From: Galaxea fascicularis
Taxonomy: Eukaryota; Cnidaria; Anthozoa; Scleractinia; Euphylliidae
Length of the DNA: 64,000 bases
NCBI GenBank assembly: GCA_948470475.1
Contig: OX419336.1
Location: forward strand, 5,268,984-5,332,983
Direction: 5' to 3'
The position numbers and the translations under genes were made by a program. Shown here one piece after another: positions 13,262-25,300 of this stretch; positions within the stretch are counted from its first letter, which is position 1; every line of letters begins with the position of its first letter. Under the pieces are notes generated by a model. That model ran no database searches. It was given only the letters and a program-made list of their open reading frames with translations, and was not told where the DNA came from.

Positions 13262-14690
13262 TGCCTACCTCAAAAAGGACTCCAGAAATCATCTGTAAAT
13301 GCTTTCAAGAACTGCCAAAACATGATTTCTATTCTTATTTGAGCTGTGGGCCAGATTTTAGCAAAGTTGAAATTTTGAGCAAAACCCAAAGGGGGGACCA
13401 CTTGGCTTGGGTCAAATTTTGAATTTGGGTTAAACTTTGCCTATGTCAAAAAGGACTCTAGAAATCATCTGTAAATGCTTTCAAGAACTGCCAAAACATG
13501 ATTTCTTTTCTTATTTGAGCTGTGGGCCAGATTTTAGCAAAGTTGAAATTTTGAGCAAAACCCAAAGGGGGGACCACTTGGCTTGGGTCAAATTTTAAAT
13601 TTGGCTTAAACTTTGCCTATGTCAAAAAGGACTCTAGAAATCATCTGTAAATGCTTTCAAGAACTGCCAAAACATGATTTCTATTCTTATTTGAGCTGTG
13701 GGCCAGATTTTAGCAAAGTTGAAATTTTGAGCAAAACCCAAAGGGGGGACCACTTGGCTTGGGTCAAATTTTGAATTTGGCTTAAACTTCGCCTATGTCA
13801 AAAAGGACTCTAGAAATCATCTGTAAATGCTTTCAAGAACTGCCAAAACATGATTTCTATTCTTATTTGAGCTGTGGGCCAGATTTTAGCAAAGTTGAAA
13901 TTTTGAGCAAAACCCAAAGGGGGGACAACATGGCTTTGGGTCAAATTTTGAATTTGGCTTAAACTTTGCCTATGTCAAAAAGGACTCTAGAAATCATCTG
14001 TAAATGCTTTCAAGAACTGCCAAAACATGATTTCTATTCTTATTTGAGCTGTGGGCCAGATTTTAGCAAAGTTGAAATTTTAAGCAAAACCCAAAGGGGG
14101 GACCACATGGCTTTGGGTCAAATTTTGAATTTGGCTTAAACTTTGCCTATGTCAAAAAGGACTCTAGAAATCATCTGTAAATGCTTCCAAGAACTGCCAA
14201 AACATGATTTCTATTCTTATTTGAGCTGTGGGCCAGATTTTAGCAAAGTTGAAATTTTAAGCAAAACCCAAAGGGGGGACCACATGGCTTTGGGTCAAAT
14301 TTTTAATTTGGCTTAAACTTTGCCTACGTCAAAAAGGACTCCAGAAATCATCTGTAAATGCTTTCAAGAACTGCCAAAACATGATTTCTATTCTTATTTG
14401 AGCTGTGGGCCAGATTTTAGCAAAGTTGAAATTTTGAGCAAAACCCAAAGGGGGGACCACTTCGCTTGGGTCAAATTTTGAATTTCGGTTAAACTTTGCC
14501 TATGTCAAAAAGGACTCTAGAAATCATCTGTAAATGCTTTCAAGAACTGCCAAAACATGATTTCTATTCTTATTTGAGCTGTGGGCCAGATTTTAGCAAA
14601 GTTGAAATTTTGAGCAAAACCCAAAGGGGGGACCACTTGGCTTGGGTCAAATTTTGAATTTGGCTTAAACTTTGCCTATGTCAAAAAGGA
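13262..14690. repeat. 6-mer (1059 bp) partial duplication with CTTGGCTTGGG variants
   Basis: The rare TCCAGAA (loss of the TCTAGA site) occurs at 13281 and 14340, 1059 bases apart. Each is followed by monomers with the one-base-shorter CTTGGCTTGGG form and a GGTTAAAC ending (near 13428 and 14487). The second unit also has private CTTCGCTTGGG and AATTTCGG changes. A related two-monomer cassette, CTTGGCTTGGG plus GGGTTAAAC followed by another CTTGGCTTGGG copy, reappears near 20830-21060. Confidence 0.7.
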
Positions 14691-15025
14691 CTCTAGAAAT
14701 CATCTGTAAATGCTTTCAAGAACTGCCAAAACATGATTTCTATTCTTATTTGAGCTGTGGGCCAGATTTTAGCAAAGTTGAAATTTTGAGCAAAACCCAA
14801 AGGGGGGACCACATGGCTTTGGGTCAAATTTTGAATTTGGCTTAAACTTTGCCTATGTCAAAAAGGACTCTAGAAATCATCTGTAAATGCTTTCAAGAAC
14901 TGCCAAAACATGATTTCTATTCTTATTTGAGCTGTGGGCCAGATTTTAGCAAAGTTGAAATTTTGAGCAAAACCCAAAGGGGGGACCACATGGCTTTGGG
15001 TCAAATTTTGAATTTGGCTTAAACT

Positions 15026-16441
15026 TTGCCTATGTCAAAAAGGACTCTAGAAATCATCTGTAAATGCTTTCAAGAACTGCCAAAACATGATTGCTATTTT
15101 TATTTGAGCTGTGGGCCAGATTTTAGCAAAGTTGAAATTTTGAGCAAAACCCAAAGGGGGGACCACATGGCTTTGGGTCAAATTTTGAATTTGGTTTAAA
15201 CTTTGCCTACGTCAAAAAGGACTCTAGAAATCATCTGTAAATGCTTTCAAGAACTGCCAAAACATGATTTCTATTCTTATTTGAGCTGTGGGCCAGATTT
15301 TAGCAAAGTTGAAATTTTGAGCAAAACCCAAAGGGGGGACCACATGGCTTTGGGTCAAATTTTGAATTTGGCTTAAACTTTGCCTATGTCAAAAAGGACT
15401 CTAGAAATCATCTGTAAATGCTTTCAAGAACTGCCAAAACATGATTTCTTTTCTTATTTGAGCTGTGGGCCAGATTTTAGCAAAGTTAAAATTTTGAGCA
15501 AAACCCAAAGGGGGGACCACATGGCTTTGGGTCAAATTTTGAATTTGGCTTAAACTTTGCCTATGTCAAAAAGGACTCTAGAAATTATCTGTCAATGCTT
15601 TCAAGAACTGCCAAAACATGATTTCTATTCTTATTTGAGCTGTGAGCCAGATTTTAGCAAAGTTGAAATTTTGAGAAAAACCCAAAGGGGGGACCACATG
15701 GCTTTGGGTCAAATTTTGAATTTGGCTTAAACTTTGCCTATGTCAAAAAGGACTCTAGAAATCATCTGTAAATGCTTTCAAGAACTGCCAAAACATGATT
15801 GCTATTCTTATTTGAGCTGTGGGCCAGATTTTAGCAAAGTTGAAATTTTGAGCAAAACCCAAAGGGGGGACCACATGGCTTTGGGTCAAATTTTGAATTT
15901 GGTTTAAACTTTGCCTACGTCAAAAAGGACTCTAGAAATCATCTGTAAATGCTTTCAAGAACTGCCAAAACATGATTTCTATTCTTATTTGAGCTGTGGG
16001 CCAGATTTTAGCAAAGTTGAAATTTTGAGCAAAACCCAAAGGGGGGACCACATGGCTTTGGGTCAAATTTTGAATTTGGCTTAAACTTTGCCTATGTCAA
16101 AAAGGACTCTAGAAATCATCTGTAAATGCTTTCAAGAACTGCCAAAACATGATTTCTTTTCTTATTTGAGCTGTGGGCCAGATTTTAGCAAAGTTAAAAT
16201 TTTGAGCAAAACCCAAAGGGGGGACCACATGGCTTTGGGTCAAATTTTGAATTTGGCTTAAACTTTGCCTATGTCAAAAAGGACTCTAGAAATCATCTGT
16301 AAATGCTTTCAAGAACTGCCAAAACATGATTTCTATTCTTATTTGAGCTGTGAGCCAGATTTTAGCAAAGTTGAAATTTTGAGCAAAACCCAAAGGGGGG
16401 ACCACATGGCTTTGGGTCAAATTTTGAATTTGGCTTAAACT
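15026..16441. repeat. 4-mer (708 bp) tandem duplication
   Basis: Units 15026-15733 and 15734-16441. Shared markers at offset 708: ATTGCTAT (15090 and 15798), TTTGGTTTAAAC with TACGTC (GGTTT at 15193 and 15901), TTTCTTTTC with GTTAAAATTTTG in the third monomer, and GTGAGCCAG in the fourth (15643 and 16351). The units differ at a few sites: CTATTTTTATT against CTATTCTTATT, and in the fourth monomer TTATCTGTCAATG and GAGAAAAACCC in the first unit only. Confidence 0.8.
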
Positions 16442-16972
16442 TTGCCTACGTCAAAAAGGACTCTAGAAATCATCTGTAAATGCTTTCAAGAACTGCCAAA
16501 ACATGATTTCTATTCTTATTTGAGCTGTGGGCCAGATTTTAGCAAAGTTGAAATTTTGAGCAAAACCCAAAGGGTGGACCACATGGCTTTGGGTCAAATT
16601 TTGAATTTGGCTTAAACTTTGCCTATGTCAAAAAGGACTCTAGAAATCATCTGTAAATGCTTTCAAGAACTGCCAAAACATGATTTCTATTCTTATTTGA
16701 GCTGTGGGACAGATTTTAGCAAAGTTGAAATTTTAAGCAAAACCCAAAGGGGGGACCACATGGCTTTGGGTCAAATTTTGAATTTGGCTTAAACTTTGCC
16801 TATGTCAAAAAGGACTCTAGAAATCATCTGTAAATGCTTTCAAGAACTGCCAAAACATGATTTCTATTCTTATTTGAGCTGTGGGCCAGATTTTAGCAAA
16901 GTTGAAATTTTGAGCAAAACCCAAAGGGGGGACCACATGGCTTTGGGTCAAATTTTGAATTTGGCTTAAACT

Positions 16973-17150
16973 TTGCCTATGTCAAAAAGGACTCTAGAAA
17001 TCATCTGTAAATGCTTTCAAGAACTGCCAAAACATAATTTCTATTCTTATTTGAGCTGTGGGCCAGATTTTACCAAAGTTGAAATTTTGAGCAAAAACCC
17101 AAAGGGGGGACCACATGGCTTTGCGTCAAATTTCGAATTTGGCTTAAACT
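16973..17150. repeat. Variant B monomer, 178 bp (exemplar)
   Basis: Variant B combines CATAATTTC in the middle, one extra A (GCAAAAACCC), GCGTC in place of GGGTC, and TTTCGAATTT, which creates a TTCGAA site and two extra CpGs. Further copies start at 21755, 22464, 22996, 24765, 25120, 25652, 27421, 27776, 28308, 29194, 30257, 33442, 45467, 45822 and 50246, with a hybrid at 36628. A subset (29194, 33442, 36628, 45822, 50246) has GAGAAAAAACCC, and two of these (29194, 45822) also have TATGTTAAAAAGG. The linked set of changes shows that B spread as a block by array amplification. Confidence 0.85.
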
Positions 17151-17689
17151 TTGCCTATGTCAAAAAGGACTCTAGAAATCATCTGTAAATGCTTTGAAGA
17201 ACTGCCAAAACATGATTTCTATTCTTATTTGAGCTGTGGGCCAGATTTTAGCAAAGTTGAAATTTTGAGCAAAACCCAAAGGGGGGACCACATGGCTTTG
17301 GGTCAAATTTTGAATTTGGCTTAAACTTTGCCTATGTCAAAAAAGGACTCTAGAAATCATCTGTAAATGCTTTCAAGAACTGCCAAAACATAATTTCTAT
17401 TCTTATTTGAGCTGTGGGCCAGATTTTAGCAAAGTTGAAATTTTGAGCAAAAACCCAAAGGGGGGACCACATGGCTTTGGGTCAAATTTCGAATTTGGCT
17501 TAAACTTTGCCTATGTCAAAAAGGACTCTAGAAATCATCTGTAAATGCTTTCAAGAACTGCCAAAACATGATTTCTATTCTTATTTGAGCTGTGGGCCAG
17601 ATTTTAGCAAAGTTGAAATTTTGAGCAAAACCCAAAGGGGGGACCACATGGCTTTGGGTCAAACTTTGAATTTGGCTTAAACTTTGCCT

Positions 17690-20600
17690 ATGTCAAAAAG
17701 GACTCTAGAAATCATCTGTAAATGCTTTCAAGAACTGCCAAAACATGATTTCTATTCTTATTTGAGCTGTGGGCCAGATTTTAGCAAAGTTGAAATTTTG
17801 AGCAAAACCCAAAGGGGGGACCACATGGCTTTGGGTCAAATTTTGAATTTGGCTTAAACTTTGCCTACGTCAAAAAGGACTCTAGAAATCATCTGTAAAT
17901 GCTTTCAAGAACTGCCAAAACATGATTTCTATTCTTATTTGAGCTGTGGGCCAGATTTTAGCAAAGTTGAAATTTTGAGCAAAACCCAAAGGGGGGACCA
18001 CATGGCTTTGGGTCAAATTTCGAATTTGGCTTAAACTTTGCCTATGTCAAAAAGGACTCTAGAAATCATCTGTAAATGCTTTCAAGAACTGCCAAAACAT
18101 GATTTCTATTCTTATTTGAGCTGTGGGCCAGATTTTAGCAAAGTTGAAATTTTGAGCAAAACCCAAAGGGGGGACCACATGGCTTTGGGTCAAATTTTGA
18201 ATTTGGCTTAAACTTTGCCTATGTCAAAAAGGACTCTAGAAATCATCTGTAAATGCTTTCAAGAACTGCCAAAACATAATTTCTATTTTTATTTGAGCTC
18301 TGGGCCAGATTTTAGTTAAGTTGAAATTTTGAGCAAAAACCCAAAGGGGGGACCACATGGCTTTGCGTCAAATTTCGAATTTGGCTTAAACTTTGCCTAT
18401 GTCAAAAAGGACTCTAGAAATCATCTGTAAATGCTTTCAAGAACTGCCAAAACATGATTTCTATTCTTATTTGAGCTGTGGGCCAGATTTTAGCAAAGTT
18501 GAAATTTTGAGCAAAACCCAAAGGGGGGACCACATGGCTTTGGGTCAAACTTTGAATTTGGCTTAAACTTTGCCTATGTCAAAAAGGACTCTAGAAATCA
18601 TCTGTAAATGCTTTCAAGAACTGCCAAAACATGATTTCTATTCTTATTTGAGCTGTGGGCCAGATTTTAGCAAAGTTGAAATTTTGAGCAAAACCCAAAG
18701 GGGGGACCACATGGCTTTGGGTCAAATTTTGAATTTGGCTTAAACTTTGCCTACGTCAAAAAGGACTCTAGAAATCATCTGTAAATGCTTTCAAGAACTG
18801 CCAAAACATGATTTCTATTGTTATTTGAGCTGTGGGCCAGATTTTAGCAAAGTTGAAATTTTGAGCAAAACCCAAAGGGGGGACCACATGCCTTTGGGTC
18901 AAATTTTGAATTTGGCTTAAACTTTGCCTATGTCAAAAAGGACTCTAGAAATCATCTGTAAATGCTTTCAAGAACTGCCAAAACATGATTTCTATTCTTA
19001 TTTGAGCTGTGGGCCAGATTTTAGCAAAGTTGAAATTTTAAGCAAAACCCAAAGGGGGGACCACATGGCTTTGGGTCAAATTTTGAATTTGGGTTAAACT
19101 TTGCCTATGTCAAAAAGGACTCTAGAAATCATCTGTAAATGCTTTCAAGAACTGCCAAAACATGATTTCTATTCTTATTTGAGCTGTGGGCCAGATTTTA
19201 GCAAAGTTGAAATTTTGAGCAAAACCCAAAGGGGGGACCACATGGCTTTGGGTCAAATTTTGAATTTGGCTTAAACTTTGCCTACGTCAAAAAGGACTCT
19301 AGAAATCATCTGTAAATGCTTTCAAGAACTGCCAAAACATGATTTCTATTCTTATTTGAGCTGTGGGCCAGATTTTAGCAAAGTTAAAATTTTGAGCAAA
19401 ACCCAAAGGGGGGACCACATGGCTTTGGGTCAAATTTCGAATTTGGCTTAAACTTTGCCTATGTCAAAAAGGACTCTAGAAATCATCTGTAAATGCTTTC
19501 AAGAACTGCCAAAACATGATTTCTATTCTTATTTGAGCTGTGGGCCAGATTTTAGCAAAGTTGAAATTTTGAGCAAAACCCAAAGGGGGGACCACATGGC
19601 TTTGGGTCAAATTTTGAATTTGGCTTAAACTTTGCCTATGTCAAAAAGGACTCTAGAAATCATCTGTAAATGCTTTCAAGAACTGCCAAAACATAATTTC
19701 TATTTTTATTTGAGCTCTGGCCCAGATTTTAGTTAAGTTGAAATTTTGAGCAAAAACCCAAAGGGGGGACCACATGGCTTTGCGTCAAATTTCGAATTTG
19801 GCTTAAACTTTGCCTATGTCAAAAAGGACTCTAGAAATCATCTGTAAATGCTTTCAAGAACTGCCAAAACATGATTTCTATTCTTATTTGAGCTGTGGGC
19901 CAGATTTTAGCAAAGTTGAAATTTTGAGCAAAACCCAAAGGGGGGACCACATGGCTTTGGGTCAAACTTTGAATTTGGCTTAAACTTTGCCTATGTCAAA
20001 AAGGACTCTAGAAATCATCTGTAAATGCTTTCAAGAACTGCCAAAACATGATTTCTATTCTTATTTGAGCTGTGGGCCAGATTTTAGCAAAGTTGAAATT
20101 TTGAGCAAAACCCAAAGGGGGGACCACATGGCTTTGGGTCAAATTTTGAATTTGGCTTAAACTTTGCCTACGTCAAAAAGGACTCTAGAAATCATCTGTA
20201 AATGCTTTCAAGAACTGCCAAAACATGATTTCTATTGTTATTTGAGCTGTGGGCCAGATTTTAGCAAAGTTGAAATTTTGAGCAAAACCCAAAGGGGGGA
20301 CCACATGCCTTTGGGTCAAATTTTGAATTTGGCTTAAACTTTGCCTATGTCAAAAAGGACTCTAGAAATCATCTGTAAATGCTTTCAAGAACTGCCAAAA
20401 CATGATTTCTATTCTTATTTGAGCTGTGGGCCAGATTTTAGCAAAGTTGAAATTTTAAGCAAAACCCAAAGGGGGGACCACATGGCTTTGGGTCAAATTT
20501 TGAATTTGGGTTAAACTTTGCCTATGTCAAAAAGGACTCTAGAAATCATCTGTAAATGCTTTCAAGAACTGCCAAAACATGATTTCTATTCTTATTTGAG

Positions 20601-20830
20601 CTGTGGGCCAGATTTTAGCAAAGTTGAAATTTTGAGCAAAACCCAAAGGGGGGACCACATGGCTTTGGGTCAAATTTTGAATTTGGCTTAAACTTTGCCT
20701 ACGTCAAAAAGGACTCTAGAAATCATCTGTAAATGCTTTCAAGAACTGCCAAAACATGATTTCTATTCTTATTTGAGCTGTGGGCCAGATTTTAGCAAAG
20801 TTGAAATTTTGAGCAAAACCCAAAGGGGGG
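17690..20830. repeat. 8-mer (1417 bp) higher-order repeat, two units
   Basis: Offset 1417 links TTTAGTTAAG (18311 and 19728), GCGTC of a B-type copy (18365 and 19782), GTCAAATTTCG in an otherwise standard copy (18011 and 19428), CTATTGTTATT (18816 and 20233), ATGCCTTTGGG, and GGGTTAAAC (19091 and 20508). The match starts near 17690 and stops near 20830, where CTTGGCTTGGG replaces CATGGCTTTGGG. The unit is 1417 and not 1416 because it contains one 178-bp monomer. Few changes separate the units, for example GTTAAAATTTTG only near 19384. Confidence 0.85.
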
Positions 20831-22339
20831 ACCACTTGGCTTGGGTCAAATTTTGAATTTGGGTTAAACTTTGCCTATGTCAAAAAGGACTCTAGAAATC
20901 ATCTGTAAATGCTTTTAAGAACTGCCAAAACATGATTTCTATTCTTATTTGAGCTGTGGGCCAGATTTTAGCAAAGTTGAAATTTTGAGCAAAACCCAAA
21001 GGGGGGACCACTTGGCTTGGGTCAAATTTTGAATTTGGCTTAAACTTTGCCTATGTCAAAAAGGACTCTAGAAATCATCTGTAAATGCTTTCAAGAACTG
21101 CCAAAACATGATTTCTATTCTTATTTGAGCTGTGGGCCAGATTTTAGCAAAGTTGAAATTTTGAGCAAAACCCAAAGGGGGGACCACATGGCTTTGGGTC
21201 AAATTTTGAATTTGGCTTAAACTTTGCCTATGTCAAAAAGGACTCTAGAAATCATCTGTAAATGCTTTCAAGAACTGCCAAAACATGATTTCTATTCTTA
21301 TTTGAGCTGTGGGCCAGATTTTAGCAAAGTTGAAATTTTGAGCAAAACCCAAAGGGGGGACAACATGGCTTTGGGTCAAATTTTGAATTTGGCTTAAACT
21401 TTGCCTATGTCAAAAAGGACTCTAGAAATCATCTGTAAATGCTTTTAAGAACTGCCAAAACATGACTTCTATCCTTATTTGAGCTGTGGGCCATATTTTC
21501 GCAAAGTTGAAATTTTGAGCAAAACCCAAAGGGGGGACCACATGGCTTTAGGTCAAATTTTGAATTTGGCTTAAACTTTGCCTACGTCAAAAAGGACTCT
21601 AGAAATCATCTGTAAATGCTTTCAAGAACTGCCAAAACATGATTTCTATTCTTATTTGAGCTGTGGGCCAGATTTTAGCAAAGTTGAAATTTTGAGCAAA
21701 ACCCAAAGGGGGGACCACATGGCTTTGGGTCAAATTTTGAATTTGGCTTAAACTTTGCCTATGTCAAAAAGGACTCTAGAAATCATCTGTAAATGCTTTC
21801 AAGAACTGCCAAAACATAATTTCTATTCTTATTTGAGCTGTGGGCCAGATTTTACCAAAGTTGAAATTTTGAGCAAAAACCCAAAGGGGGGACCACATGG
21901 CTTTGCGTCAAATTTCGAATTTGGCTTAAACTTTGCCTATGTCAAAAAGGACTCTAGAAATCATCTGTAAATGCTTTCAAGAACTGCCAAAACATAATTT
22001 CTATTCTTATTTGAGCTGTGGGCCAGATTTTAGCAAAGTTGAAATTTTGAGCAAAACCCAAAGGGGGGACCACATGGCTTTGGGTCAAACTTTGAATTTG
22101 GCTTAAACTTTGCCTATGTCAAAAAGGACTCTAGAAATCATCTGTAAATGCTTTCAAGAACTGCCAAAACATGATTTCTATTCTTATTTGAGCTGTGGGC
22201 CAGATTTTAGCAAAGTTGAAATTTTGAGCAAAACCCAAAGGGGGGACCACATGGCTTTGGGTCAAATTTTGAATTTGGCTTAAACTTTGCCTATGTCAAA
22301 AAGGACTCTAGAAATCATCTGTAAATGCTTTCAAGAACT

Positions 22340-25300
22340 GCCAAAACATGATTTCTATTCTTATTTGAGCTGTGGGCCAGATTTTAGCAAAGTTGAAATT
22401 TTGAGCAAAACCCAAAGGGGGGACCACATGGCTTTGGGTCAAATTTTGAATTTGGCTTAAACTTTGCCTATGTCAAAAAGGACTCTAGAAATCATCTGTA
22501 AATGCTTTCAAGAACTGCCAAAACATAATTTCTATTCTTATTTGAGCTGTGGGCCAGATTTTAGCAAAGTTGAAATTTTGAGCAAAAACCCAAAGGGGGG
22601 ACCACATGGCTTTGCGTCAAATTTCGAATTTGGCTTGAACTTTGCCTATGTCAAAAAGGACTCTAGAAATCATCTGTAAATGCTTTCAAGAACTGCCAAA
22701 ACATGATTTCTATTCTTATTTGAGCTGTGGGCCAGATTTTAGCAAAGTTGAAATTTTGAGCAAAACCCAAAGGGGGGACCACATGGCTTTGGGTCAAACT
22801 TTGAATTTGGCTTAAACTTTGCCTATGTCAAAAAGGACTCTAGAAATCATCTGTAAATGCTTTCAAGAACTGCCAAAACATGATTTCTATTCTTATTTGA
22901 GCTGTGGGCCAGATTTTAGCAAAGTTGAAATTTTGAGCAAAACCCAAAGGGGGGACCACGTGGCTTTGGGTCAAATTTTGAATTTGGCTTAAACTTTGCC
23001 TATGTCAAAAAGGACTCTAGAAATCATCTGTAAATGCTTTCAAGAACTGCCAAAACATAATTTCTATTCTTATTTGAGCTCTGGGCCAGATTTTAGCAAA
23101 GTTGAAATTTTGAGCAAAAACCCAAAGGGGGGACCACATGGCTTTGCGTCAAATTTCGAATTTGGCTTAAACTTTGCCTATGTCAAAAAGGACTCTAGAA
23201 ATCATCTGTAAATGCTTTCAAGAACTGCCAAAACATGATTTCTATTCTTATTTGAGCTGTGGGCCAGATTTTAGCAAAGTTGAAATTTTGAGCAAAACCC
23301 AAAGGGGGGACCACATGCCTTTGGGTCAAACTTTGAATTTGGCTTAAACTTTGCCTATGTCAAAAAGGACTCTAGAAATCATCTGTAAATGCTTTCAAGA
23401 ACTGCCAAAACATGATTTCTATTCTTATTTGAGCTGTGGGCCAGATTTTAGCAAAGTTGAAATTTTGAGCAAAACCCAAAGGGGGGACCACATGGCTTTG
23501 GGTCAAATTTTGAATTTGGCTTAAACTTTGCCTACGTCAAAAAGGACTCTAGAAATCATCTGTAAATGCTTTCAAGAACTGCCAACACATGATTTCTATT
23601 CTTATTTGAGCTGTGGGCCAGATTTTAGCAAAGTTGAAATTTTGAGCAAAACCCAAAGGGGGGACCACATGGCTTTGGGTCAAATTTTGAATTTGGCTTA
23701 AACTTTGCCTATGTCAAAAAGGACTCTAGAAATCATCTGTAAATGCTTTCAAGAACTGCCAAAACATGATTTCTATTCTTATTTGAGCTGTGGGCCAGAT
23801 TTTAGCAAAGTTGAAATTTTGAGAGAAACCCAAAGTGGGGACCACATGCTTTGGGTCAAATTTTGAATTTGGCTTAAACTTTGCCTATGTCAAAAAGGAC
23901 TCTAGAAATCATCTGTAAATGCTTTCAAGAACTGCCAAAACATGATTTCTATTCTTATTTGAGCTGTGGGCCAGATTTTAGCAAAGTTGAAATTTTGAGC
24001 AAAACCCAAAGGGGGGACCACATGGCTTTGGGTCAAATTTTGAATTTGGCTTAAACTTTGCCTATGTCAAAAAGGACTCTAGAAATCATCTGTAAATGCT
24101 TTCAAGAACTGCCAAAACATGATTTCTATTCTTATTTGAGCTGTGGGCCAGATTTTAGCAAAGTTGAAATTTTGAGCAAAACCCAAAGGGGGGACCACAT
24201 GGCTTTGGGTCAAATTTTGAATTTGGCTTAAACTTTGCCTACGTCAAAAAGGACTCTAGAAATCATCTGTAAATGCTTTCAAGAACTGCCAAAACATGAT
24301 TTCTATTCTTATTTGAGCTGTGGGCCAGATTTTAGCAAAGTTGAAATTTTGAGCAACACCCAAAGGGGGGACCACATGGCTTTGGGTCAAATTTTGAATT
24401 TGGCTTAAACTTTGCCTATGTGAAAAAGGACTCTAGAAATCATCTGTAAATGCTTTCAAGAACTGCCAAAACATGATTTCTATTCTTATTTGAGCTGTGG
24501 GCCAGATTTTAGCAAAGTTGAAATTTTGAGAGAAACCCAAAGTGGGGACCACATGCTTTGGGTCAAATTTTGAATTTGGCTTAAACTTTGCCTATGTCAA
24601 AAAGGACTCTAGAAATCATCTGTAAATGCTTTCAAGAACTGCCAAAACATGATTTCTATTCTTATTTGAGCTGTGGGCCAGATTTTAGCAAAGTTGAAAT
24701 TTTGAGCAAAACCCAAAGGGGGGACCACATGGCTTTGGGTCAAATTTTGAATTTGGCTTAAACTTTGCCTATGTCAAAAAGGACTCTAGAAATCATCTGT
24801 AAATGCTTTCAAGAACTGCCAAAACATAATTTCTATTCTTATTTGAGCTGTGGGCCAGATTTTAGCAAAGTTGAAATTTTGAGCAAAAACCCAAAGGGGG
24901 GACCACATGGCTTTGCGTCAAATTTCGAATTTGGCTTAAACTTTGCCTATGTCAAAAAGGACTCTAGAAATCATCTGTAAATGCTTTCAAGAACTGCCAA
25001 AACATGATTTCTATTCTTATTTGAGCTGTGGGCCAGATTTTAGCAAAGTTGAAATTTTGAGCAAAACCCAAAGGGGGGACCACATGGCTTTGGGTCAAAT
25101 TTTGAATTTGGCTTAAACTTTGCCTATGTCAAAAAGGACTCTAGAAATCATCTGTAAATGCTTTCAAAAACTGCCAAAACATAATTTCTTTTCTTATTTG
25201 AGCTGTGGGCCAGATTTTAGCAAAGTTGAAATTTTGAGCAAAAACCCAAAGGGGGGACCACATGGCTTTGCGTCAAATTTCGACTTTGGCTTAAACTTTG

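Noticed and set aside
16973..17150. CENP-B box in variant B (TTTCGAATTT) or variant D (CGGGGG)
   Set aside because: The known core needs TTCG, then A and CGGG at fixed spacing. TTCG and CGGG occur in different variants and never in that arrangement.
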